NCBI RefSeq assembly: GCF_012489685.1
Contig: NC_080043.1
Coordinates: 1,800,501 to 1,864,500, forward strand
Direction of reading: 5' to 3'
Length of the DNA: 64,000 bases
Source: Lotus japonicus
Lineage: Eukaryota > Streptophyta > Magnoliopsida > Fabales > Fabaceae
In this document: one piece after another, positions 10,236 to 21,339 of the stretch
Layout: the number at the start of each line of letters is the position of its first letter
How positions within the stretch are numbered: the stretch's first letter is position 1
Notes under the pieces: model-generated
The model's input: only the letters and a program-made list of their open reading frames with translations
Database searches by the model: none
What the model was told of the DNA's origin: nothing
Position numbers and translations under genes: made by a program

Positions 10236-10440
10236 GATTCATTTCAATACTATCCTGATATAAATTGGATGGAACGAGATGTGTTAAATGAAATACAAGT
10301 TCAACAAACAACATGTTTGGATAGTAGAGTTCATGTTGGCGCTTTGCTGGAATAAGAGTATTTAAGGCAGCTTTGGCAATTCATAAGCTTGGATTAGAAA
10401 AATACTCGAAACAACACATGCTTGATTTGGTACATTCGAT
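10236..10440 (+). pseudogene. Papain-like protease exon, unit 4 (frameshifted)
   Basis: The block is broken by an extra AG in 'gatagtagagttcatgttgg', which shifts the frame just before the catalytic Cys-Trp. A GTT-to-GGT change and the loss of the unit end follow. It is the last copy of the array; sequence after 10440 is unrelated to the other unit ends. Confidence 0.5.
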
Positions 10441-10744
10441 GCGAAAAAATATAAGCATAAAGTACATGATGAACACATACTTCATGTCTTCCAATACCTA
10501 ATGTTTAATGGTATCAGCACAACACGCGACTACTGCACGAGTAGGCATGACCAGCCTTACCAGCGCAATGTAAATATTTACTTAATTATTATTATTTGAG
10601 TGTCCAATATAAACTGCTTGGTACCATGGTGACAGGTTTTCCATCAGGTCTTTAGAATAAATCATGTAAAAAAACACTATTGTTTTCACATCATGATTTA
10701 TTTATAGTTGATCTCATGGTTTAGACAATAATTATATTCACATC

Positions 10745-10930
10745 ATGATTTATTTACAGGATGTGCACTTGTCATGTACAATTGGTTTTTTTTTTTGTGA
10801 CTATAAAATTTTGATACCGAAAGGAGAAGAGTGGGGGCATTCCATAGCAAGCTTTGTGAAAGAACATTTAGTCACATTCAAAAGAAACAATGATATACTA
10901 CAACATATAAGAAAAAAAAATCGAAAGTAA
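10745..10930 (+). pseudogene. Possible 3' exon of the papain-like gene (weak)
   Basis: A 61-codon frame with YKILIPKGEEWGHS, which faintly recalls the 'YWIVKNSWGEEWG' region around the active-site Asn of C1A proteases. The Asn itself is not there. It lies downstream of the protease-exon array on the same strand, and unit-end sequence resumes at 10944. Low confidence. Confidence 0.2.
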
Positions 10931-11176
10931 CCATACACCTCAACGAGATGGAGTCACTGAAAGAAAGAATATAACACTTATCTATTCACACTTTATTTTC
11001 TATTTCTGTAAATACACTACAACTTATAAGAAAGATAAATAATCAAAACTAACCATACTTGCCTTGTACGTTCTTGATAATTGAGATGAATCTTTTCACG
11101 CATCACAGTCTCTCATAGTTAATAATTTAGTAGGAAAAATGCGGAAGTGAAAAACATAGAAAAGTAATGAATCTAT

Positions 11177-11637
11177 CTAATTATTTATTTTAAAAAGACT
11201 TACCCTTGATACATAACTGTCTTGACTAAAAATTTTTACATCAAAGGTTTTGTATCTTCCACTTGTTAAGAAGTATACAATATTTGCACTAACACTATTG
11301 TGTGAGATGAATATCAATGTGACTTGTCTTGCAGAGCATCGATCTTTGACGAATACAATGTCCAGGTTATTAAGTGGCGTAAGAAACAAAGTGAGATCAC
11401 GTGACATTAAATATAAATTAAAGTTAACCATTTTAGTAAAATAAATTTAAGGGTAAGGTCGGCATAAGTGGTGATATATGCATGATTGTTTTAAGAGTTA
11501 AGAATAAATACAAATGCAAAATCAAAGTCTAATATAGAATTCAAAACTGAAAAAATGGAATAAAGTGTGACAATATGTTCTCAAGCACCAAATACGACAA
11601 CAAAGTCTAATTAAGAATTAAAAAAGTCAAGAAGCTA

Positions 11638-11674
<37 letters not shown>

Positions 11675-12480
11675 GTTTTCACTCCACAAGATTTCCATTT
11701 ACCATCCATGGAAATGAACTACACAAGAATCTTGCAACAAAATGACATATTAGAAGGAAGAATTTGTTCAAACTCATTTGATTAATAGTATCGAACTTAC
11801 TCTGTCAGCATGACCCTCTAGAACTACCGCCACTGTAAGAGTACAATCTACTTTACTCTTGGAATAAATTTCTCATGCACATAAACAATGAGGAAGAGAA
11901 ACAATAATCATCAAACAGAGTTTGAATTATAGATGATATAACCAATGTCATGGTGCGAGGTGCGCATCCTTAATCTGACTTATTTAGAACTTGTCTAATC
12001 TTATATATTAAATCACAAGAGTTAGTTAGAATATCATTTGTGACTTAGATAACTTTTTTTCTTCTTCTTTTCTTCCATAGAGAAATCTGACCTATGTTAG
12101 TTCAACATGGCTTATCTTATGACGTTAAAATTTCAGTTCCAATTTCTTCTAGCTCCAATTCATCGACCAGCAAGTTCTATTGCACAACAATTGAAACAAA
12201 TACAATAAGCGTGGAAAAATAAGTAAATTGTAATAGATTCATTCCATTAAATAAATCCAGAATTTCAATATCATATATAAAAGTATACCCATATCATTTT
12301 TTACTAAATGTTATGCAAGGAGGTGATCTCATGCCAATACACGTGACATTCCAAATTACTCCAGCTGCTATTAGTTTAGATCTAATCACACCATCACCAT
12401 TATTTGCAGAAAGGTTAGTAGGCAACATTTAGTATCAGTTCATCCATGTCGACTCTAACCTTAAAATTGTCATGACTATG
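11177..12480 (-). pseudogene. Third copy of the palindrome gene family; possible PCNA-like exons
   Basis: Read on the minus strand, 12290-12460 matches the VIEM-type exon of the palindrome arms (KVRVDMDELIL, then AAGVIWNV and CIGM). 12100-12190 matches its NxLV exon, and 11955-12000 and 11800-11870 match the later blocks. Further on, 11177-11431 is open. Its pattern N-L..M...L....LN..DIV..KD..S..QVTLIF.S followed by FDVKIFSQDS parallels PCNA's first-half NL..M...L......DI..IK.DD.S..VTF.FES and DFEMKLMDIDS. The apparent order (C-half before N-half) suggests fragments of two neighbouring copies. Stops are present in most blocks. Confidence 0.35.
11641..11671. repeat. (TA)n microsatellite
   Basis: About 15 uninterrupted TA units. 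Confidence 0.9.
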
Positions 12481-12512
12481 AAAGAGAACCAATGCATTTG
12501 AACTAAGATGCT

Positions 12513-12960
12513 ACCATAACTTTTAGAGAGGGTCATTATGAATTTGGATCCACTCATATGAATTTTGATTCCCAACAAAAATCAATTGCATTTCGCGTCC
12601 CTAAAGAAAGTCTTTTTTTTGTTCTTGGTGAAGGGATGTTGTTTCTATTTTTGTGTTTTTTTGGGTTTTTTATGGAGAAAATGATGAAGAAGATGAACTT
12701 GTTGGGGTTTTTTTGTCTGGAATTGGAAGATGAATATGTGGATTTTCTAGGTGAGTAGGACTCAAAGATGATAGATTTGTGGGTTCTTAATTTTTATTAT
12801 TTTTCCTGATGCCGTTAATTTATGGACGGAATTGGACGGAAAACTATTTTTGCAAACGAAGACTTTCGTTAGGGACGTGAAATGCAATTAATTTTTGTTG
12901 GGAATCAAAATCCACATGAGTGGATCCAAATCCATAATCACCCTCTCTAAAAGTTATGGT
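12513..12960. mobile_element. MITE with ~95-bp terminal inverted repeats
   Basis: 12513-12610 and 12865-12960 are reverse complements beginning ACCATAACTTTTAGAGAGGG. The 448-bp element has no transposase; the frame at 12558-12758 is internal to it. A clear target duplication was not found, so the superfamily is open. Confidence 0.75.
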
Positions 12961-15900
12961 GCATAGATAAACCATTTGTTGAAGTGGTGCACCCATAATC
13001 ACCCAAGCATCACCCATAAAAGAGTTGATCTTAGAAAAATTTTGGATTATTTTATTGTTGGATGGGAGGGTTGCATTGACCTGATAAGAAAGTCACCAGG
13101 TTGATGCTAGTGTTCGTCCCGCGCTTTCCCAAAATGATTTCTTCTAAGGATAGATTTTTCGACCCTTACATCAAAGAGATTTTGCATGTTCCTCTTCTCA
13201 CCTTTCTCTGACTTGAGCTATCTGGGAGCAATCAATCCTATTACCCTTCGCCGTAAATGTCAAATTTCCCATCACCTCCCCTTTGTCGGCGACAATTAAT
13301 AATGTTGAGACTAACCTAGTGCAGGATAACATGCATGCTATATCACTAATTATAGAATTAGACTGATTTTGATTCTTGAAAAGTTCAACATTTCTGTAGA
13401 ATCACACTTCGGTTATGAACAACACTAAGTTGATTTGCCCCCTTCCCCACCGACACTAAATTTCGATGGTTGCTCTAATCCATCGTCCTTATAAGTCCTC
13501 ATCTTCCCCCTTCCCCACTCAAGCCTAACTCCACACTGATGTGAAACCCTCTCCTGCACCCTACACTGATGTCGCCCCTACCTCCCACAGCTTCACCCCG
13601 GCCCACCTCACCCCACCTCTCTATCGCCCCTTTCACCACCAGATCTTTCGTCGCCTCTGCCCTCAGCTCCCCGCCTGCTCCTACAACTATATCGTCTCCA
13701 CCTCTCCCCCTCAAACCCTCACGTTTTCAATCCCAAGCACACCTCTCCACCACCGCCCCACCTCCCTTACATGTGAATAAATCTGCAGTTTTGCTTCTGT
13801 GTTTCTATACTGAAAGCTAGATCATGGACTCTAGAAAAGAAAACATGACACTCCCATCTCATGCGCTCAAATGTAATAATGCTTCACTTGATTATGGGCA
13901 TGCCCTCGTCTTGATGAACTTGGTTACAAGCAAGAGCTCAAGCGTGATCTTTCGTATATTTCTCGTCTTTTAATTTCTTTCTTAGTTTTCCATTTCCAAC
14001 TTCGGTTTGGATGCTCGAGTTTTTACTACTTTCTATTGGTTCCTCCTTTTAGCATAGTGAGGTCGTTGCATATTTCTCCCTTTCATTCTCTATTATATCA
14101 ATGCTAACTAGAGTCGTCGCCACCTTTTACAACATCGAGCCCTGTAGTAAGATTTACATGTGAGGTTACTGTTCTGATTCTTTGTATATTTTTTTCTCTC
14201 AGTAATAAACGTATTTTTATAGGTGTATGGTTGGTTGGGTCAATCACTTCCCAATTCTTCTTTGAGCATGCATTATTTAATCTCATATATTCTTTTTGAC
14301 TCCGGAAGTCGACACCCTACATATTATGTACAACGGATATAGAAATTTTAAATTGTGGAAAAAAATATGTATACATTTTATAGATAAGTATATATAAAAC
14401 ATATTAATGCACATTATATATACGTATATAATGTAACCAAAAAATATATATACGTAATGTAAGAAATAATATTATGGGGGCAACGGGTAGACTTTTTCCC
14501 CCTCAGTTTTTTGGTGCACCCCGAAATTTGGATCAGTTAACAAGGACTGAAGGACCTTGATTTTTGCTTCCCATGTAATTGATTTTCATTGGATGTTTAG
14601 CTGGGAAAGCAAAGTATTTAATGTGAAGAAACCAAAGTCTGATAACAATGAGCACAAGGAGGTACGTATTTCCTTAGATTGGAATTGTGGAACATCTTCA
14701 ACTTGATGATTTTTAATTTAGTGTGGGGAAAGAATATAGGCAGGCTTCTATTTGATCATTGATGCGTAAGTTACGTTGCTTTTAGAACACTAGTAATCAG
14801 ACTTGTTCTTGGTTGGAGGAGTGTTGGGTACTTTCAAATTTCAATATAAAAATTCCTAAAGGCCTGGGTTTTATAACATTTTAGCTTTTATCAATTGCCA
14901 CTTAATTGGGTTAGTATCTCCAATTATATGTTACACGTCATCAATATTAAAATTCTTCAAGGCCTGGGTTTTATAACATTTTAGCTTTTATCAATTGCCA
15001 TTTGGGTTAGTATCTCCAATTATATGTTACACGTCATCAAGAGCATTATAGACTCAATATGATTTTGGTTCGGGAGGCTTGGACATGAGCTAACGTAATA
15101 AGGAATAAAGAGAAACTGACGTCACATCTTTATTCAAAATTTCAAGATATTGAGTATGAGTAATCTATTTTATTTAACAAATGTGAGACTCCAACTCACA
15201 CTTGAATTCTCATCATTCTTCCCACAAGTGCGAGTCACCACCACACTACCACGTGCTCCACCTTAGTGAATGTTATCCCACACTTAGATCATCCCTCGCC
15301 TCACCACGTTAACCTGACACGTCACCGACCTCACCTACCAGGTCAGGAAGATCGTGCAGGGTTGGGCTGGCTGACATTAGGCCCTGGTCAGTGTAAGTTA
15401 AAACCAGGTCGAAAGGGTCAAGATGTGGGTGTAAGAGGGTTGGGTCTGCCGAACCCAGGCCCAAGTCATGTTGCGATGAGCCCATCGGGTTCAAGCTTTG
15501 TTATGGGCGGTTTGGTGCGGTCGAGTGGGCTTGCATAGCACAATAGAATTTGGCGGAACCACATAATCACAGTTTAAAGGTTTAACTCGCCTATAGCTTA
15601 ATCGGTTAACAGACTACATAGCTCTTATCTTCTCAACATCTATTTAGAACTATTTCTTTCAGTGATTGATATATTTTGGAGTTTAGACCTTATATCATTC
15701 AGTCAGCTGTTAGAATCTCAATTCGAAATAGTATCGTTGGATCAATTTTTTCCCTAAAAAATAATTTTTAAACAAATTAAAAGCTAGTCGTAGAAGTTTT
15801 TCTTCAGAATTGATTCTGCTTTAATCTTAGGATCAATTGAAAAACATAGGTGGGTTCGTAGTTTGTGAAAAACATGAGTGAGTAAAAATCATGTTAGACG

Positions 15901-16800
15901 GACGTTATCTTTCCTAAACTTCACCATTTTCTATTAGACAAATTCTGGTCAATACGTACAAATCCTGTACAAATGGATGATACTTAAGTGAGCGTTTGTT
16001 TTTACGTTCAGAGGTCGTGAACTTCCACTAAATGTGAACAAGTGCATTGACGTAGAATATATATTGAAGTACATGTTAACATAAAGTAAACAAACTTGAA
16101 CTTAAACAAATGAACTCATGATTAAGCGACAGCCGACAGAGAATAAAAGAAGTCAAGTCCTGAGATATCGGAGGAAAATTTAGGATGTCGAAGGAGACCA
16201 CAAAGAAAAAATATCAACGTAGGATTAAGATATATGCGCATCTAAGCAGCATCTGCGCTTCTCTTTTACCGGTGAGTTTGATGTTCAAGTTATAGGTTCA
16301 AAACACACACCCTCATCCCGCCCAGAATTAAACATCTCGAGCGTGAAGTTTACAAGCTATACATATGCAGGTGACTCAATAAACAAATACAGATAGGTTC
16401 TGATATCATATTATAGTTTAAATTAAGCCTAACTCGACTTCAAAACTTAACTAAGAGGTGAAAGTTAGTACCATGTATATAAACTTATTTGCAATGAGAT
16501 ATAGTCAATGTGAGACGTATTAACAATTAAAGGATGAGATGTGCAACTAGCACGGAACACCGTGGTTATATTATTTGTGTATATAGTATATACACTAAAC
16601 TAATAAATAAATCACATTTTCATCAATTTTTATTAAATGTTTCAAGATTATTAACAAAAAAAAAGATTGTCTGAAACGAATCATACCATTACCATATGAA
16701 ATATTGTTGTCTTCCTTGCCGTACAATGTGTTTTGTTTTGATTCAGTAGCAAATTACAAACTTTCGAAGAGGCCAAATTAAGGGCTGATTCCACGCAGCC
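12961..16800. other. Intergenic, no convincing gene
   Basis: A long stretch with no exon chain. 13500-13780 is C-rich and gives proline/serine/threonine-rich frames of low complexity on several frames. 15190-15540 is GC-richer than its surroundings, with short open frames on both strands but no recognisable domain. A 100-bp tandem duplication lies at 14841-15040. None supports a gene call. Confidence 0.5.
14841..15040 (+). repeat. 100-bp tandem duplication
   Basis: Two direct copies, one beginning TCAATATAAAAATTCC and the other TCAATATTAAAATTCT, each running through GGCCTGGGTTTTATAAC to TTACACGTCATCAA. A few substitutions and a short deletion separate them. Confidence 0.85.
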
Positions 16801-16837
16801 ACACACACTTAACGACTAACACAACCTGCCTAAATCA

Positions 16838-16920
16838 ACTATATATATATGTCCTTCACACACAAGTCACAACACCAAAATTAAGCATAACTTGCAACAC
16901 TCTCTGCTTGCGCTTCCCAG
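16838..16920 (+). promoter_or_regulatory. Core promoter and 5'UTR exon 1 of first BAC2-like gene
   Basis: A TATA-like run (CTATATATATATG, about 16838-16852) is followed by a CA-rich leader ending TTCCCAG|GTCTGA at 16920, a splice donor. The same leader and donor precede the second copy (about 24056-24161), so both keep their promoter and non-coding first exon. Confidence 0.55.
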
Positions 16921-17401
16921 GTCTGAATTCATTCCAAATTCTTCAATAAAATTGTCCATTTCACATATGTTGTTTTCATATTAAATTTTTTGTAAGGACT
17001 ATCATATGCTCCATTTTTTACCAATGTGTCACGGGTGGATAGCTGGTTAAAGTGGTGCAATATTTGATTTTCTTTGATTAATGTGGCACTCACTATCTTA
17101 AGAGAAATATTTTCCTTAGTTCATCAGTATTATATTGTTGTTTTTTGTCTTCCATAAAAATCTTACACCTTATCTTTCAATTATTGACCGTTAATTTTAC
17201 TTTGTCAAATTTTCATCCATTTTCCTATTTTCTAATTTTTCCGTGAGTAGAAACATCTCAAAAATTAGAGTCATTATACGTGTACGTACATACACACTTC
17301 AGCAGACATTCAATCGACCCGCTAAACTATATGTGGACTGCAATGTATGCACCGCTATAATTTTCACAAAAATTAAAGACAAAGCATTTAAGATATTTGT
17401 A

Positions 17402-17418
17402 GGAAACCAAGAAAAACA
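17402..17418 (+). other. 5'UTR exon 2, left part (split by Helitron)
   Basis: TTTGTAG|GAAACCAAGAAAAACA aligns with the start of the second 5'UTR exon of the downstream paralogue (CTCTCAG|GAAAGAGGAGCAACC, 24990). The rest of the exon resumes after the Helitron at 19040 (TTCATTATTCCATTAGCAAC, donor CCCAG|GTGAGT at about 19071). Confidence 0.6.
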
Positions 17419-19039
17419 TCTACTATATATTTTATAAAAGAAAATCGTTATCCACAACATTATAACACATGACACTCTAAGAATGACTTTCCTCACACCC
17501 ATCTCTCTGGCTGACAAGTGTCACAGTCAGAGAGACTTTCGCACATTAAATACACACATTAGTACACCTATTTAATTATTTTTAATTATACAAATCAATT
17601 TTCCTCTAATTTGTCATCTAATAAATTAGCACCTATTAAATGGACTCTCATAAATACAATTCATGCACAGCCCACCAAAAGCCTACAATCATAAAACAAT
17701 TAAAAGAGTCATATTTGCACAAGAAACACAAAAAAACATTCAGAATTGGAAAATTAGTATTAAATGCAACCACAACGTTACTATTGTTTTGGCAATCAGA
17801 TATCTAAATGTTAAATGCTTGACTTTTTCACCCGTGATTTCACGTTTTGATGCTTGATATTTTTTTCAATCATATTTGAAAATCCCACGTTTTTTCAATC
17901 AAATTTCCACAATTCCATGCGGGTCATTCAATATGCTTGACTTTTTTAATTTTGAACGAATAAATGATGGAATCATGGCCAGATTCTTTTATAAAATATA
18001 TGATGCAATTAATTTTTAAAATAAATGGTATATCCGTTTTTTTTTAAATCACATTTGAAAGAATTTTTTACATTTTAATGCAATGACAATTTGTTTAAGA
18101 AAATTCTTTTTCGAATTTCATTGATTAATTCTAAACAGTTTAATTATAACCATTGATTACCATCACTTAATTTAATTATGTATCATTGACAATTTTAAAC
18201 ATTTAATTCGTTGACATATTTAAAAAAATCATAATATAACATTTAATACTAATTACTATTTAAAAAACAGAAAATGTTGTTTTCCTTATTTAACATAAAT
18301 TTAATTGAATTGAATTAAAATTATTTTATTACACATCAATACTAGGCCAAAAATTCAAATAGTCATGCAATTAATTATGAGCCAAAATTACGTTATTAAC
18401 TTTATTTATAATTAATTATTTCTAATTTTAAAGCAATAATTAAGGTGATTAATGATTCTAAAATAATTAATCCAAGTAAGTTTTATTTCCCTAATTACAA
18501 AGTCATTAATTTTCGAAAAAAGTCAAAATAATTAAACATAATTTGCGTGTGTGGAAAATTAAAAAATAAAGTTGATTATATGTTTGTATAAAACGTTTTT
18601 TAGAAATACGGTTGTATGTACTATACTGTACGAACTATGTACTTGAACTAATTAATACATGTATATGTATACACACATCCTATAAAAAACTTCCACGGGA
18701 AAAAACATTTTACATAAAAAATAATTCATGTAAACATTAATAATTTTTGCTAACTCTTTATTACCCTTCGACCCTTATGTCTCATAGCTCTTATCACTTT
18801 TGCAACTCTTGGTAACAATTATTCATCTAATTTAAGTATGTTTTTCACAATTTTAAAAATGTTTTTGACAAAATATTTATGATTAAATATATGAAGTTTT
18901 TTCAAATTTTGCAAGTTGTGTGATACTCATTGTTATTTTACTTGGTTGAATACTCATTTTTGTGATCGTCAATTCATTATTACGTGCCTAAATAATGAGA
19001 TCAATATTTACCGTGCAATGCACGGGACAAAAACGCTAG
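17419..19039 (+). mobile_element. Non-autonomous Helitron, 1.6 kb
   Basis: Begins A|TCTACTATATATTTTATAAAAG and ends with hairpin CCGTGCAATGCACGG (19011-19025) and GCTAG|T. Both ends fit the TC...CTRR rule with A|T insertion. The interior is AT-rich without Rep/helicase or recognisable gene fragments. It sits inside a 5'UTR exon of the first BAC2-like gene: the exon sequence on each side joins into one block collinear with the paralogue. Confidence 0.8.
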
Positions 19040-19281
19040 TTCATTATTCCATTAGCAACTCTGTTCCCAGGTGAGTCAGTGCTCCTAATACATACAATTT
19101 GATTTGATTAATTGTAGAAGGATTTGAAAACATATAAAAAGCACAACTTTGGAAATTCTGTGCAATTGATTCTAAAGTAAGAATCAATTTTAGGAAGTAA
19201 TGTGAGTAGCTTATGAGTGTTCTGAAGATGTTATAAGGCTATACATTTAAATTTGGGGTCTTTTTGATGAAGCAGGTGATA

Positions 19282-20353
19282 ATGGACTACTCAGCAGATA
19301 AGTTTCTTACTAGCAGTGTAGGGAGAGAGTTTATAGCTGGAGGGTTTGGAGGCACAACTGGTTTCATATCCAGTTACCCATTCGACACACTCCGCATCAT
19401 ACAACAGCAATCCAAAAAAGGCTCTGCCTTCAAAATCCTTAGAAATGTGATTGCTAAGGAAGGACCAACTGCTCTGTACCGTGGCATGGCTGTGCCTTTT
19501 ACCTCTGTTGCCTTTCAGGTGATTTTTTCACTTCCCCTCATTGTTTGCTTCTGTCAATATTACATTGCAAGTGAATTAAAGTATGAAATAACAAAGAAAT
19601 ATAGAGTGGAATTAGAAGTTAAAAAAAATACTCCTCTCATCAAATCCTTATTATAATGACTAACAAGTTATTCTATTGTTCTTTTCTATTTTGTAGAATG
19701 CCATGGTTTTTCAAAGTTATACAATTTTTACAAGGGTATTCAGCCCATCTGCCTCTTCTAATGGTGCCCCACTTCCCATCAAGGATGTTGCTTTAGGAGG
19801 ATTTGGCGCAGGTGCTCTCCAAAGTCTATTAATGTCTCCTGTTGAGTTAGTTAAAATTCGTCGTCAGCTTCAAACTAGCACTGGCCAATCCACCGAAACA
19901 GACAAGAGTCCTATTAGGATCGCTAAGAACATTTGGAAGAATGAAGGTCTTCGTGGCGTGTATCGAGGACTTGGCAGCACTATGCTTAGAGATGCACCTG
20001 CATATGCCTTCTACTTCTCCACATATGAATACATGAGGGAAAAGCTTCACCCTGGATGCAGAGAAAGCGGTCAAGATAGCCTGAATACTATGTACATAGC
20101 AGGGGGATTAGCTGGGATAGCGAGCTGGGTTTTCAACTACCCTGTAGATGTTATAAAGACAAGATTGCAAGTTCAGACACCTTCTTCAATGAAATACAAA
20201 GGCATTATGGATTGTGCCCTGAAAATCATTAAAGAAGAAGGTCATGTTGTGTTGTGGCGTGGTTTGGGACCTACGATTGTTAGAGCGTTTGTCGCAAATA
20301 GTGTTGTATTTCCTGCTTATGAGTTTAGTCTAAGGCTTCTGTATAAAAACTGA
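19282..20353 (+). CDS. BAC2: Mitochondrial basic amino acid carrier, BAC2-like, copy 1
   Basis: Two coding exons, 19282-19518 and 19697-20353 (acceptor TTTTGTAG), give 297 residues, the normal length for a mitochondrial carrier. The three tandem carrier repeats are complete. Their signature motifs are YPFDTLR (about residue 33), SPVELVKIR (about 126) and YPVDVIKTR (about 234). The protein is closest in my memory to plant BAC2, the inner-membrane carrier that exchanges arginine and ornithine and is stress-inducible in Arabidopsis. The start follows an AG acceptor at 19275, so the ATG lies just inside the exon. The 5'UTR is split by introns and by a Helitron. No coding damage is visible. Orthology is inferred from sequence. 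Confidence 0.85.
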
Positions 20354-20513
20354 AGCATTAGTTAAAATGTTCCAAGCTATCAAGGGGGGATTATTCCTCT
20401 CAGTGTTCTAGGGTGTTTCATTTTGGAAGGAATAACATGTTTGCTTTAAAATAACATGTTTCACTACACAATATTCACCATAGCTACACCTACATATGTT
20501 ACCTCTATCATCT

Positions 20514-20990
20514 TCAAGCTGTATTTATGAGCCTCCCTCCATCACCTTCCCCATGCGCACACTTCACAAACCATATGATTAATTTGTTTAAACCACCATT
20601 AAGGGTTAATGAGTTAGGCTGTGTAGAACCTGAAACCATAGTATTGTTGTAAGTCACCACATCTCGTGCAACCACTTTCTTGGGCATTTCCTCAAACACG
20701 TTGCAAGCATCATTCAACCTCCCACCTCTGCCAAGAATGAATATCATGAGAATGCTTGTAACCTGTTTGCGCTTTTTCCCATGTGAAGAATCTGAAAGCT
20801 AAGACCAATCATTGCTTAATTTCTTCAGAATTTGCTTAACCGAAAAGTTTGGTACCTGAAAACCAAATTCATGAAGTGCTAGAGCAACTAGCTCAAGAAA
20901 AGAGTGGCATTCCTTGAGGAGAGTGCAGATTGTTTCAACATCATTAGTTGGTCATGTAGGCGATTTCTGGTAGTGACTTAATTCCACTCT
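20514..20990 (-). pseudogene. Pentatricopeptide repeat (PPR) gene remnant
   Basis: The minus strand reads ETICTLLKECHS and VALALHEFGFQV, then a stop, then GRGGRLNDACNVFEEMPKK and DVVTYN. These are typical of P-type PPR proteins, which bind organellar RNA. Stops and a frame change lie between the blocks, and only about two repeats remain. It ends 160 bp after the BAC2-like gene on the opposite strand. Confidence 0.6.
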
Positions 20991-21339
20991 CTTCAAACCC
21001 CTTGCGTATAAAATGTTTGTAAAAACTAGGGGTGCACTGGCGCCGACCCAATCAATTATCTCGTCCTGAACCAACGCATCGATTGGATTTCTTCAGGTCT
21101 AGTGATGAGTTTGGGTTTAAAAAATTGTTCTAATCGAAAATTAGGGTTAGGTAGAAGATAAGCCTAACTCATCCAACGAACACCCTTAGTTACCTACTAG
21201 CACCCCAAGTTACACTAACTTCAAAACATAACTTTGCATATGCACAAACTATTCACGAAGGATTATAATTTCATATATTAACACCTAAAAAAAATCAATT
21301 TTACGTCGTAGTGACTCAAATCCTCCAGCAACCTGATAT

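Larger units (their letters stand above)
7501..10440 (+). repeat. Tandem array, about four units of ~460 bp
   Basis: Units start with TTTGTAAGAAACTTAAATAA at about 7501, 7962 (interrupted), 9572 and 10031. They are about 460 bp apart once the 1136-bp retrocopy and its duplicated target are subtracted. The last unit diverges after about 410 bp. Partial unit ends also lie at 7428-7500 and 10944-11055. Each unit carries one exon-like block related to papain-type proteases. Confidence 0.85.

Noticed and set aside
12558..12758. 66-codon frame
   Set aside because: Internal to the MITE and begins inside its terminal inverted repeat; phenylalanine-rich, low complexity.
13541..13820. Proline/serine-rich frames on both strands
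   Set aside because: Several overlapping frames in C-rich sequence with no domain. Base composition explains the lack of stops.
15266..15538. 90-codon frame in GC-richer sequence
   Set aside because: No domain, an equally open opposite strand, and no splice or promoter context.
15590..15625. tRNA-like word 'CTATAGCTTAATCGGTTAACAGAC'
   Set aside because: Resembles a D-arm region but no cloverleaf with a T-arm or acceptor stem could be built around it.
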